Positions 1 through 10,717 of a stretch of DNA of 64,000 nt are shown one piece after another. Made by a program: the position numbers and the translations under genes. Origin of the DNA: Valencia hispanica (Eukaryota > Chordata > Actinopteri > Cyprinodontiformes > Valenciidae); NCBI GenBank assembly GCA_963556495.2, contig OY747711.1:33181914-33245913 (forward strand), given 5' to 3'. The notes below the pieces were generated by a model. That model saw only the letters and a list, made by a program, of their open reading frames with translations, did not search any database and was not told where the DNA came from. Each line of letters begins with the position of its first letter. The stretch's first letter is position 1.

Positions 1-2775
1 TATTTAACGGGGAGGAGTTTCTCTGTCTTGATAAATGGACGTTTTTCTGCAGCAGCTCCACATACCAGTGAGGTTCCTCAAGGCTCTGTCATGTTTTCAT
101 AGTATATGTTGCCTTTGTAGACAATTAATATGCATACTCTTTTTTTTCTGTAACATATATGACATACAACGTCATCTGCTCTTAAAATTGGATCTAAAGA
201 TTAATTTCAATCTTTATTAAACTGCTTTGATTATATCAAAGCATGGTTGAACTTCAACTTTCATAACTTAAAGAAAAATAAAATGTAAATTACATCATTT
301 AAAAGAGATGACCATAAATAATGACGCAGATCCTTTCCTTGAGCCCTCGGCTCCCTTTTATCAAGTCCTTTCTGAGAATCCCTGATGCAACAGTCCTTTT
401 ATAGTTTAACAATCACAGCAGCAAAGCTTTAAAAGATTTCCAGCTGAGGCTTTTAAGCTTAAAGTTATTTCTCTCCCAGAGAATTCAAAAAACATAATCA
501 CACTTTGACTTCTACTTGCCTATACTACTGAATTATCTTGTACGTATCATTCAGGATATTTAACAGAAATTCAACATTAAATGCTTCGGGTTGCTTAGTA
601 ATTTTATTTGAAATTACATAAATGCCTATTTTTATATCTAATCATATTAAAAGATTGAAAGATAATTATCAAATGTTCAAGTGGTAATTTGGGTCTTAGA
701 ATAAACAGTACAGGTTTTGAATCCTTAGCTACAGCAATGCAGGTTCAGAGGTGCCCTATGGCATGCATTTAATGAGAAAGTCATTAGAGATGTGAGTGTT
801 GACTCCGACCTGGGGCAAAAGACTTCAGACTTTTATTGGATTTGCTCCAGACTTGGAGAAAATGAACATCTCTGGTTGTAAGCAAAGAACAGGAATAAAA
901 GTAAATAAAATGCCTCTGCCACAGAATAACATGCTTAGTTTTTCCAGGGATATGTTATTTATTACAATTAGGCACCTATAAGAGTATTTAAGAGGATAGA
1001 TTTCTGAGAAACTGTTTGATGCATGTACCACAACAGCATACATTGATTGGTGCGCTGTGCATACACCAGCTCTCATGTCAGCTTCATGCTTAAACTTTTT
1101 TTTTCACTCAATGAAATAGTTCGACTTTGAAACATACGTGATAGAGGATTTGGTGTAATTATAAAACACAGGTCATGATTAGGGATGGAGATCAGTAGAA
1201 AGATCCAATTAGGTTTTATAAAGCTACAGTTTGAAGTCATTTTAATGATATACTGGAGAGAGTGCTGGAATGATCCGAATTTTCTACATTTCTATGGACA
1301 ATAGAGTCTGCATTTCCCCTTCCCTACCTATGCTACGCACTGCTGGTCAGCTGCCTGAAAAAGGCTATCACATTGTTTTCTTGTTTTCGAGAAAGATAAA
1401 TTTGGCTGTTGGGGAGCATTTTCAGTCACAAAAAATGATGTAAATGGAAACTAAAGAAGTATCCACTGATTTTCCTTACAATATACATTTGGTTTAAAAA
1501 AAATTGGTAAAACTAGGCTATTTTTACACAAGATTACCATACCATTTAATTCTCTGGCCCATACCCTAGCGATGCGATCGTTTGTTTAGTTTTCCAAAAC
1601 AATTTTTTTAGCATTCTGATATGTAATTAAAATCCATTTTAGTGATTTCCCTTATTTCTGTTCTTTCATCCATCTTTCCTTCTGTATTTCTTCTTGTATT
1701 TGGACTCTTTCCTATTAGTAGATGCATTTATGGGTTTGTAATTCAATGTCAAATTAAATGTCAAAGTTCAGATTCTGTTCGCTTTAAAGATATTATAGCA
1801 GCACATTCAAATGTAATTGCAAAGATTTATTCTGACATTCGGAGATAATTATCTTTTTGCTGAAAATGTAAAATTCAAACCCTTATTTCCATCTTTTCCA
1901 ATATTATACTAAAATCTGATGCTTTCTTTCTGTATCACAGTTTCCTAATCTGTTTTCATTCCTCCTTCCCATTCTTCTACCTCTGTTCTGATTCTCTGTG
2001 ATGATTTTTTTATCCCTTCCATTAACACTGGCATGCTGAGCTCTAATTACTCAGTCACTCAACATTCTGGGCTGCCCACCGTTCATTTGGGTAAGCAATG
2101 TGGCCTGTTAGCAAGATGCTTGTTAACTGATTTCATTTAATTATATAAGAAGATAATTGCATGTAAATGTTGCATCTAAAAGCAGTCATCCAGCCTCGCT
2201 TGCTGATTTAATAGGTGCATGTTTAGGATCCCCCTGTTTTGTTTATTTTAGAGTGAGGTTATTAATTGCTTGCTCTGATGAATCTCCGGGTTATTGTCTC
2301 CATGGTGGCAAGGGCTTTGTAAGGGATTAATGGAAAAGTGTTTTGACTTGATTTCTGCAGCACAGAGGGCCTTCTTAGCTACATAGACTTTTTCTAAGTG
2401 AGCAGCTGGTGACTTGAGCACAGAAAACATGCAGCAAAAAAAAAAAAGATACATTAAGAACCTGAAGCAGAATGGTATAGTTGTTAACACGATCTGCTCA
2501 GAACAACCTGCATGTCTTTCCCTCTGGATGTACAAAAAGAATAGCATGGCTCATTTATCAATATTCTATTGTTCGGAGCAAATGATAGTGCTCTAAGCTA
2601 AATTTCATTCAAGCTCCTGTCAAGTGAAGGATTATTTAGTGTGTTTTAAGAAGTGCAGGGTGGAGATAGGGGTCAGAGTTGGATGGTTCCCTAGGGAGAT
2701 CCTCGGGGTCTTTGGGACATCAGTCGTCCATTATGAGCTAATCAGTAGGAGTTAGCAAGCAGCTGTATATGTCTC
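1..2775. other. Unique AT-rich non-coding sequence, no gene seen
   Basis: No reading frame here looks like a protein domain; all are short and lack recognisable motifs. The text is not simple-sequence, and parts (about 300-520, 760-1060 and 2050-2240) have the mixed, homeodomain-site-rich texture of conserved non-coding DNA, with TAATTA-like and CATTA words. That resemblance is an impression only. A short poly-A run lies near 2435. Confidence 0.5.
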
Positions 2776-2776
2776 G

Positions 2777-2835
<59 letters not shown>

Positions 2836-2838
2836 GCT
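2776..2838. repeat. (TG)n microsatellite
   Basis: An almost uninterrupted TG dinucleotide tract, preceded by TGCG and ending in imperfect TATG units. The reading frames across it (VCVCVC and HTHTHT on the two strands) are products of the repeat and not genes. Confidence 0.97.
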
Positions 2839-3429
2839 GAAAGGCAGAAAAGGACAGAGAATGAGATCCGCCACGTGTTGTGTGTAAAATGTGCTTGTGG
2901 TGGCAGGTGTGTGAGGACGACGAGGCCTTCAATGTGTCTTTTAATGTTGTACAGCAGGAGCAGCAGCAACAAAATAAAGAAACTGCATCCCCCAGGAATT
3001 TATCCATGGTGGGGTTTCTTCTTCCCAAACATGGACACAGGCACAACCAGCCTCCAGATGCTCTCAGTTCGATACAAGCTCTGAAACTGACATCCAGCCA
3101 TTCTCTCACGGGCCTCTTTGCATGGCCCAGGGGAGCTGCTGTGTTAAGAACATGATATAGTATTTACAAAAAAATATTTGTAAATGGAAGCCATTCAGTC
3201 GTCTGCGGCGGACCCTGGCATGCTTCTGTTTCCCACCCTGCTGTCTTTGGGAAAAGAGATGAATTTGAGGAGATGCATGGCCCAGATGCTCGACCAGGAC
3301 TGCTTCTGTCCCAACCAACATGTCCAACTTTAAATCAATTTCAACGAAAGAAATATACTTCACCGACTCCAAAAGCTTCAACTACATGAAATCATGTTTT
3401 TTTTCATACCTTGCGCATATACAGATGCA
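2839..3429. other. Non-coding spacer, nothing recognised
   Basis: Frames on both strands cross this stretch but none shows a domain, a signal peptide or a conserved motif. I see no repeat family and no RNA gene. Confidence 0.5.
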
Positions 3430-4292
3430 TAAGTGATCATACTACTTATTCTTTTTTATATTTTGTCACATTACAAACACTAATTGCTATATATTCAAAT
3501 AGAATTTAGTATTGAGGTGATACCCAACACAAAGTTGTGCAAAGTTGTGAAGTGGAAAATACATGATACATGGTTTTAACAATACTTCACAGATAAAAAT
3601 GTCAAAAGTGGCAAGCATTTGTATTCACCACTCCTGAGCCAGTGCTTTGGAGAACCATTCTTTCAGCTGTAAGTCTTTTGTTAACAGCTTTGCATATCTA
3701 GTGCACATCTAGAAACTGAAGTTCATGCCCATTCCTCTTTGCAAAAGAGCTCAAGATCACTTATATCTGTCAACAACAATTTGTACATTCAGTTTGAACT
3801 CTTTTGCAGCCTCTTAAAGGTTTTCCTCCAGGACTATCCTTTATTTAGCTCCCTCGGCGCTGGATCCCCACAGCTGGAGGCTGCCATCACCATGTTTCAC
3901 CATGAGGATGGTGTGTTCACGTTATTGTACAGTGTTAGTCTTCCACGACTCCTAGGCCAAAATCTCAAATTTTGCTTTCTGACTGTGACCAGAACTCCTG
4001 CTTCCACATTTGCCATGTTTATTCACTTATGTACTTATTTTTATTTACTTATCAGGTGAGTGATGATTAAAATTGGTAGCACTTTAATCAAATTCCAGAG
4101 TATTTGATTAAATGGGGCTCACAAAAAATGTACACCACACTTTTAACTTTTTAATTTGTAAAACTATATATATATACATTTTCCACTTCATCATGTACTG
4201 GTCTATCACATAAAGTGCAATTAAAATACGATAAAGTTTCTGGTTGTTATGTGACAAAATATGTAAAGGCTGAAGGGCTGTGAATACTTGAA
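3430..4292 (-). mobile_element. Tc1-like DNA transposon remnant (classical fish family), reverse strand
   Basis: Read on the reverse strand this is a decayed, internally shortened Tc1/mariner element. The outer parts are related inverted repeats: both carry the family's TTTTGTCACATTAC-type terminal block, near 3465 and, inverted, near 4245, and the tract around a 'gtgaagtgg' motif at 3547 is mirrored near 4185. Inside, 3860-3935 matches the part of the transposase gene that encodes the glycine/valine-rich block before the second catalytic aspartate (the inverted 'accatgtttcac' motif). Frames are broken by indels, so no protein is made. Five copies of this family occur in the window. Confidence 0.85.
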
Positions 4293-5284
4293 TGACACTT
4301 TAAATGAATGTGTGAAATTTCCAGTAAAAATGTTTTCCTCTTTTGGTGAACAAGCACTTCCTGATAATAAATTGATGTTTCAATGAAGTAGGCTTTATCT
4401 GTGACCACTCAGGAAACAAATACACCACAAGAAACAAAATATTGAAAGGCAAAACTCAACACAAAACCTCCATTGATTATTTTTTCCTTAGAATGAGAGG
4501 ACAAAAATCCCATAGCTAAGTGCACTAAAAGCACTAATAGAGACGTGCATGATAAACTGATACACCCTGTTTGTGTTACTGTTACAGTGGAGAGTTAAAA
4601 GTGTCATAGCTGGTAAACTCAGAAGTCTTCCTGTTTCAGCTGATGATCATTTTGGCTGCTTCAAAACTTTAAATACAAATCAAAACAATACATGTTATCT
4701 TATGTTAACTGAAACCCACCATTCTTTCAGCAAGTACAAATAGACCCAGTTTCAAAGACTGTGAAGCCTTTTTTTGAGACTGCTTGAAAAGATAACATGG
4801 TTTATTCCAAGAACACTTAATTATACTGCTTGTACGCAGTGTTCATTTAGAGGATACATGGATTGGTAGCCTGTAAGTAGAGGCTGCTCTGGGAGGATTG
4901 GGTGTATCAGAGACACCTGATCCATCCCCAGGCGCACTTTTACAGCCTCTGAAATGAGACGCATCTTTGATTTGCTTGCCCTGTAAACAGACAGAGACAT
5001 GAAGGAGCTCTGGTCTCAACTCTATACTACGAGCTGCCAAAGACTCACGGCCTGACAAATGGACGCGGTCAGCCTCTGGTCTCTGATACATTTTCTTTAC
5101 ACCAGTTGAACTTATTAGATGGCTGTTGGAATAGTTAGGATTTTGCCATTGCTCATGCACAGTATTACACAAACACAAAGTTTGGGTGTGATGCGAAGAG
5201 GAAGGAAAATTATGCAAAGTTTGAATGATATTTTACTAACAAAACTCATATGAAATCAACCCCCTTCACTCTGATACTCGTAAA
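4293..5284. other. Non-coding spacer, nothing recognised
   Basis: No convincing coding region, repeat family or RNA gene. The reverse-strand 124-codon frame at 4843-5217 has no recognisable domain and ordinary surrounding composition, so I treat it as chance. Confidence 0.45.
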
Positions 5285-5882
5285 TAAAATACATTGAAAC
5301 TAATTTAGCCTCCATATACTGTAAACACAGCTGTTGTGTGAAGGCCTTAGGTTTGTTGCAGAACATTAGCAAACAAAGAACACAATGAAGACCGAAACAC
5401 ATGCCAGAAAGATAAGTGATAAACACGTGGAGAACTTACAGAAGGCTAAATAATAAAACAATATTCCAAGCATTTAAAAAACTCAAACAAGCAGGGCAAG
5501 GTGAGTATTAATCAGAGAAGCAGCCAAGAGACCCATAGACTCTGGAGGAGCTGCAGAGAATCACAGCACAGATGGGAGAATCTGTCAATTGGAATGGTAA
5601 TTGCTATGGGTGGATCTGGAGCTGTAATTGTAGTAAAAGATGGTTCTACAAAGATTTGACTTCGGAAGGCTGAATGGAGATGAACATGACAAATTTTTAA
5701 TTTTTGACTTGTAAAAAAGATAAGAGATTTATATCTTTACATTCCACTTTACCATTGTGTATTATTATAACACGTTTATCTAACACATACAATCCCAGTA
5801 AATTGCATTGGAATTTGTGGTTGTAATGTGATAAAATGTGAAAAAGGTTGAAGGATGTAAAGCCTTTTGACAAGTAACGTAT
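5285..5882 (+). mobile_element. Tc1-like transposon remnant, forward strand, internal deletion
   Basis: The forward strand carries the start of a Tc1-type transposase region ('aatgaagaccgaa' near 5381), then the helix-turn-helix segment with the 'gaagcagccaagag' motif near 5516 and 'ggaggagctgcagag' near 5545. It then jumps straight to the 3' block ('gatggttctacaaag' near 5639) and the right terminal repeat ('tgataaaatgtgaaaaagg' near 5828). The catalytic DDE core and the left terminal repeat are missing, so the copy is dead. Confidence 0.85.
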
Positions 5883-7080
5883 TAAGACCACACACTTAAT
5901 GCCTTAAAAGATAAAAGTTAGTGATCAACAGCTGGGGTTCCGAATTATAATTATTCAAATAATTGCTCTAATAGTTTCTCTTGTATCCCTTTTTACACCC
6001 ATATATATATACACACTTTTAAACATAAAGAGACACCATAGACATTATTCAGTTGTTTGGATAAGCTCACGCCTTGGCGTCTCTTCTCATCCATGACGAT
6101 AATGACAGCTCCACAAATTAGCTGACATCCAATATTGTTCTTAGGACACCAGTAAGATATGGAAACAATGAGAAAATAATTTTTTTCTGTTATATTCAAC
6201 AATTATTCAACAAAACAGGTTTATTGTCAGAGTGTGTAACACATTTTACAGTTGACACTGAACAAACTGAGCAGGTTTACCCATTGCAGAGACAATGAAG
6301 GTTTGTCAGAGCTTTACTGCAGAAATGTAACAATATACATACCAAAGATGAAAAGAAAATCCCACATTGAGGTCAATTAATAGGATCATTATTTACTCCA
6401 TTATGTTATTACATGATTTGTATGTTAAATTTATTATTAACCACTAATAACCTAAGGATAATAAATAGCAACATATAAGTAGAGTTTAAATGAGATTAAT
6501 ATTCAAGTTAATTAATAACAAAGAAGTAAGCTAGCTGTAGTTAATTAATATTAATTAACCTAATTAATATTAAATTAATGCATTAACTATATTTAAGGAC
6601 ACCTCTTTTGTAAAATGTAGAGACTACTCTTTGGGCAAGTACAGTGTTGAACCAAGCTGGAATGTATGAATATCAAATTAGCATGGAAAATGTGTATTTA
6701 TTTCCAAATAATTTGGACTAGATAGAACAACTTGTCTCTATTATAACACTAAAAAACCTCTTCTGAAAAATTAATGTAGCCCTTTTTATTTTTTAAAAGC
6801 TAACAATAATATATTGTTTTTCCATTATGATTATGTTCATCAAATCAGTTTTCAAAGATAGACTGTCTTGCTGTCTGTGTCAGTTAACATTCATGCATTG
6901 TACAGTTTAAAAAGGCTACTCACCATGTTAATGCCATTTATAGAGATGAATCATGACTTAATTGGATGTAATTAGCTCAGTTGTTTTTCAATAAACTAAT
7001 TCTGGCAAAGTGAAGTGGAGTTGTGGGAGGTTCAGGGCAGAGTAAAAAAATTGTTAATGTTTTTCTTTTTCTCTATGTAT
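5883..7080. other. Very AT-rich spacer with TTAA-rich tract
   Basis: No gene. Around 6500-6590 the text is dominated by TTAATTAA and AATATTAA words, which gives several short imperfect palindromes. I see no transposon ends there. Confidence 0.5.
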
Positions 7081-7084
7081 TTTT

Positions 7085-8050
7085 CTCTCCATAGAAGATA
7101 GATCTGGCATGACATTCCTGTGTTTGGCTGTGTCACTTTCCTGGAAGGGGCCATCAGTTGAGTTAAATCTGCTTTTAGATGAAACACCTGTCTTTCTGTG
7201 GTTGACCTTGTCTCCCTCCTGGACAAAGCCACTGAAGGAGCTAAGGCTGTCACTAATTATATGGACTCCTTTTCATTTTACTACTGGCTCAAAGCTTATT
7301 TGTTTAGTTACTTTCTCTATTAGATAAGGTCACTGCCAATATCTCTGTTTACTTTTTCTTTAACATGGAAAGTACTCTAGACTGATAAATTTTTTCATGT
7401 GTCTACTCGGTCTACTAAAACCCCTTGTCGGTCACAGCTGCTAACGGTGAATCAAGTTCTGCTCGAGGTTTATCAATATTATAAAGAGTGTTGTTTTTTT
7501 CCACTGTCACCACATGCACACTCAGGAGGAGGGACTGATGCAAAGTTAGCAGCCTAAGGCAATTAACTGTCTACCGTTGCCATGTACTTTCCCAGTATGA
7601 GTAATTGAAGCAATGTTTAAGATTTCATATAGTCAACACCCACTGTTATGTGCTTGCTCAATGTAAGGAATTGGTTTACCATGTACTTTCTTAGTATGAG
7701 CAATTGCTGGAACCTTAATGAATTGATACAATCAATCGTCAACTGTCACCACATTGTTAGGAGAATAAATACCTGTAAAGTTAACAACTTGATACAATCA
7801 ACTGTCATCAGATGCCTACTCAGTAGAAGGGATTTGCATAAAATGTATGACTAATGCAATTACCATTCACTGTCACCACATACTGGCCTGGGAGGAAGGG
7901 TTGCTGCAAAGGTAATGCCACAATGTAATAACCGTCCACTGTCGCCACACACTTGTTTCTTTGGAGAAATTCTGACACGCTATTGGTATCGGCTGGACTT
8001 CCTTAGCTATCATTTTATTGATAGGAGCAATAATGTAATCTTGACTTCTT
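7085..8050 (+). mobile_element. L2-clade LINE, 3' UTR only, with expanded tandem unit
   Basis: This stretch aligns by eye with the 3' UTR of the L2 LINE at 56,340-56,905 in this window. It shares the 'ctggcat' start, the 'taacatggaaagta' segment (7363; 56,470 in the other copy), 'ttctgctcgaggttt' (7457; 56,562) and 'tggacttccttag' near the end. No reverse transcriptase codons remain: the insertion is 5'-truncated, as is common for LINEs. From 7501 a unit starting with 'CACTGTCACCAC' recurs about every 60-70 bases. The other copy has only about two such units. Confidence 0.75.
7501..7965 (+). repeat. Degenerate tandem repeat, unit about 60-70 bp, in LINE 3' UTR
   Basis: Unit starts ('cactgtcaccaca'-like) are visible at about 7502, 7571, 7639, 7676 (partial), 7741, 7800, 7867 and 7936. 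Each is followed by a 'tcagtatgaggaattg'-like core and a 'caatcaactgtc'-like end. Units differ by many substitutions and small indels, so the array is old or was built from already diverged units. Confidence 0.7.
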
Positions 8051-8510
8051 TGTATTATAACTAATATCAACTATCATTTGGCCCTGTCCATTTGGTACAC
8101 ATGTGTACTGAATGAAGACAGCATTGTTTTACACCTGAATACGTAATCAACCTAATGTTCTGTAGCGCAACTTAAAAAAGAGACACCAAAACTAAACAGA
8201 GAGGACTTCCAGCTTAGGGCTGGACGAAATAGAAAAAGAGCACATCAATAAAAAGAAAGGTCCTATTGATCGATTACGATAATCATTGATGCCCACCCAA
8301 AAATTTTGAAAACTTATTTTAAGTGGAGCCCTGGTCATTTTATGCTATTCTTAAATGAACTAATTTTAATAAAGTATACAAAAAAATTCAAATCAGCCTT
8401 TTACCCAAACACGTTTTCTACCATAACTTAAAGTTTCTAAGAAATAAAAGCAGATCAAATTAAGAGACCTGAGTGACACCAGTAAATACGAACAAACAAA
8501 TAAAAGACTA
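8051..8510. other. Non-coding spacer
   Basis: No gene. The words around 8215-8290 ('gggctggacgaaatag ... gattacgataatc') resemble a common, poorly classified fish interspersed repeat, but the match is too weak for a firm call. Confidence 0.4.
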
Positions 8511-8592
8511 GGCAAGGCAAGGCAAGGCAAGGCAATTTTATTTGTATAGCACACTTTCAACAGCAGGGTAATTCAAGGTGCTTTACATGATT
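8511..8592 (-). mobile_element. 3' tail of a LINE/SINE with (GGCAA)n end, reverse strand
   Basis: Five GGCAA units (8511-8535) abut a segment that, on the reverse strand, reads 'gtaaagcaccttgaatt ... tgctatacaaataaaat'. This is the standard 3' end of fish non-LTR retrotransposons (compare 'aaagtgccttgag ... ctatataaatgaaat' at 56,836-56,887). The GGCAA units are the terminal tandem tail. Only the last 60 bases or so are present, indicating severe 5' truncation. Confidence 0.7.
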
Positions 8593-8949
8593 TGGTGATT
8601 TAAAAGAAACACATAAAAGAAACACACATTACACATGATACACAATAAAGCAAGAGAAAAAAATGAAAAACTAATGTTACTAACCATTATGGTATTGATT
8701 AAAAATATTTTAATTATCTTAATTTAAATTGCAGGCTTATCTTGATGCTTTTTAATATCTTTTAAAGGTTTTATAACACTGTTAAATAAATGGCTCAGAA
8801 CTTAGGTTTAATTTGTGTGCAAAACCTGGCCAATAAAGCTGATTCTAATTTAGTTCAACTGCTAAAGCTAACATGCTAGTACTCACCCATGGACTCTATA
8901 TTTAGATGGACAAAGCCTCCGTGACATCACCCGTAAGCCAACTGGTGGG
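8593..8949. other. AT-rich spacer, nothing recognised
   Basis: No reading frame, repeat end or RNA structure that I can support. Confidence 0.5.
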
Positions 8950-9110
8950 ATGTCGAGTAGCGTAGTGGTTAGTGCGGGCGCCCAATGTACGGAGGCCTCA
9001 GTCCTCGATCCTGTCGTCCAGGGTTTGAGTCCCGTCCCGGTGGACCTTAACTGCATGTCTTCTCCCCCTTCTATGTACTGTCCACTATCAAATAAAGGCA
9101 ACAAAACCCT
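8950..9110 (+). mobile_element. tRNA-derived SINE
   Basis: The head carries an RNA polymerase III internal promoter. The A box TAGCGTAGTGG at 8958-8968 fits TRGCNNAGYGG exactly, and a B box GGTTTGAGTCC at 9022-9032 differs from GGTTCGANTCC at one core base. Downstream comes the family's 'catgtcttctcccc' body (9054) and a 3' end 'ctatcaaataaaggcaaca' (9084). The head is longer than a tRNA between the boxes and has no cloverleaf I could close, so this is a SINE and not a tRNA gene. It ends a few bases before the Harbinger element. Confidence 0.85.
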
Positions 9111-9383
9111 ATTCCAGGGGCCTGTACCATGAAGCCGGATTAGGTGGCTAGCCAGCTATGTTTCAGCTTAGTTTCCACCAACCCTGGGTTTTGGGTACCA
9201 TGAAAGTGGCTCTGCTTTGATCGGTGTTCGTTGCCATGGTATCTTACGCTGCACGGCTAACCTGCTCCGGGGCAGGTTATGTTCTGGATTCGCGATCTCA
9301 GACTGAAGTTTGACCAATCAGCTGTGAGCAAAGAAACATATATATGTGACGTAACTAATTCCCAGTGTCTGTTCTCTGTTGCA

Positions 9384-9632
9384 ATGGCTTCACCTTTTCT
9401 CCCTAATCCCGTGGACATCTCCGCGCAAATTGTTAGACGAGCACTTCGTAGAGAACGAGTTTTTAGGGACAGACAAAATCCATTTGACTTTCCTGATGCG
9501 TACTTGTATGAAAGACACAGATTTTCCGCGGAAGGAATGTCTTATCTCTGTGAGCTTCTTGAGCCGCACATAAAAAATGTGACTCGTCGAAGCCATGCCC
9601 TGACTGTACAGCACATGCAATCCCATCCATAA
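9384..9632 (+). pseudogene. PIF/Harbinger transposase, N-terminal fragment
   Basis: In intact elements this protein is the DDE nuclease that cuts and reinserts the element. Here about 75 residues remain from the ATG at 9384, the first good start after the terminal repeat. They include the family's basic 'RRALRRERVFRDRQNP' block (about residues 17-32), 'YLYERHRFS' and 'YLCELLEPHIKN', and end at 'ALTV'. After that the frame runs into sequence antisense to the Myb-like gene and stops at 9632. All catalytic acidic residues are lost, so the fragment cannot cut DNA. It resembles HARBI1-type N termini, but the terminal repeats and target duplication show it is the transposon copy and not the domesticated host gene. 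Confidence 0.85.
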
Positions 9633-9937
9633 TCGGCCGCCCCTTGTTGCTCAGAGCCAACTCCTCTGCCACAGTGTAATCTTGAGGAGGTGGCCCTCCC
9701 CCAGTTTTCCTTATTTCACATTTTTTTCTGTTTGCTGCAAACAAGTGTTTGTGATTAAATGTTCAAAGAAAATAAAAGGTTATGGTAAATACTCACCACT
9801 TTGAATTATATTTTTATATTTTGTCTTGATCTGCTGCCAAGACCGTTTGGAGTTGGGGTTGCATCTAAAAATTAATGAATATCAATCTTTCTTAGGATGT
9901 AATAGCCTATGCTTTCACATTTTACATACATCTACAC

Positions 9938-9981
<44 letters not shown>

Positions 9982-10225
9982 AACACGAATACATTTTCAT
10001 TTTAGCATTTAATATATTTTAATATGCTTAGCCTACTTAAATGTACATTAATTGTTTAACCCACGCATTAACACAATCAGCAATCTTTCTCCACGATTGT
10101 TCTCTTGCTTTGGCAGCAGATACAGTGTTACTGCGTGCTTGAAAAATACTTCTAAATTCTTCATATTTCTGGAGAATAATCTCTTGCTCCTCCGTTGAAA
10201 AGTAGATAGCTCTCGCTCTATCCAT
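9620..10225 (-). pseudogene. Harbinger Myb/SANT-like DNA-binding protein, 3 exons, 3'-truncated
   Basis: Harbinger elements encode a second protein with a Myb/SANT-like domain that helps the transposase enter the nucleus and bind the ends. I read three exons on the reverse strand. Exon 1 is 10,225-10,065 (ATG, then a TEEQEIILQKYEEF-type helix; donor GTGGGT). Exon 2 is 9864-9797 (acceptor TTTTAG; 'NPNSKRSWQQIKTKYKNI'; donor GTGAGT). Exon 3 runs from 9734 (acceptor TTTGCAG; 'ANRKK', 'KTGGGPPP', 'AEELALS', 'KGRP') to the deletion junction. Phases agree across both introns and no stop occurs inside, so this half looks well preserved. The C-terminal part is missing. Confidence 0.82.
9941..9978. 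repeat. (AT)n microsatellite in Harbinger intron 1
   Basis: An uninterrupted AT dinucleotide run inside the first intron of the Myb-like gene. Confidence 0.95.
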
Positions 10226-10670
10226 ATCGAACGCGATTGGTTGTTCAGTGTCGTCGTCACTCTTTTATGTGCATGCGCCTGTGGATTAATCATAGCTTAA
10301 GGATCAAAGCCTGAGTTGACAGAGAAAGTTGATAACCTGCGTCATGGTACCAATTAAGCCTGATTGCATCGATTTGGTTTTGTCGATTCAAAACCAATCC
10401 TGTAACCCCGAGTTTGTTGAGCCACCTTCATGGTACAGGCCCCAGGTATCACTAAGCTCTGCTATTTTGGAAACATTAAGGTTTTTCATGCAGCTACAAT
10501 GGCGAAAGAAAGGTAGACTGAACCCAAGCTTTACATCAGCTGAATTTTTTTGTCAAATGATCACAACTCCAAAGTGAAATTTTTTTTTATTCTCAAATGC
10601 GAGCACATTTTTGTATAAAAATGTCTAAACATTAACACTGACCATTCTCAAATGGGTGCATTGTGGTATA

Positions 10671-10716
<46 letters not shown>
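10671..10716. repeat. (ATCT)n microsatellite
   Basis: About eleven uninterrupted ATCT units, followed by imperfect CCAC/CCAT units. Confidence 0.97.

Positions 10717-10717
<1 letters not shown>

Larger units (their letters stand above)
9118..10442. mobile_element. PIF/Harbinger DNA transposon, internally deleted, with CAG target duplication
   Basis: The left end (9118) and the inverted right end (10,442) share an identical 17-bp terminal repeat, GGGCCTGTACCATGAAG. A 3-bp direct repeat CAG sits immediately outside both ends (9115-9117 and 10,443-10,445), giving a 1,325-bp element. Inside lie the first part of a Harbinger transposase on the forward strand and the first three exons of the companion Myb/SANT-like protein on the reverse strand. 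Their missing 3' halves were removed by one deletion near 9612-9625. An (AT)n tract occupies 9941-9978. The copy is non-autonomous. Confidence 0.9.

Noticed and set aside
2738..3109. Overlapping frames with HTHTHT or CVCVCV runs
   Set aside because: They are products of the (TG)n tract, and the rest has no domain.
6500..6590. TTAA-rich palindromic tract as a piggyBac-type site or MITE
   Set aside because: Only low-complexity TTAA/AATT words; no paired terminal repeats.
8950..9040. Possible tRNA gene (A and B boxes)
   Set aside because: No closable cloverleaf or acceptor stem; the boxes belong to a SINE head followed by the family body.
9384..9632. Host HARBI1 gene
   Set aside because: Terminal repeats with CAG duplication enclose it and only about 75 residues remain.
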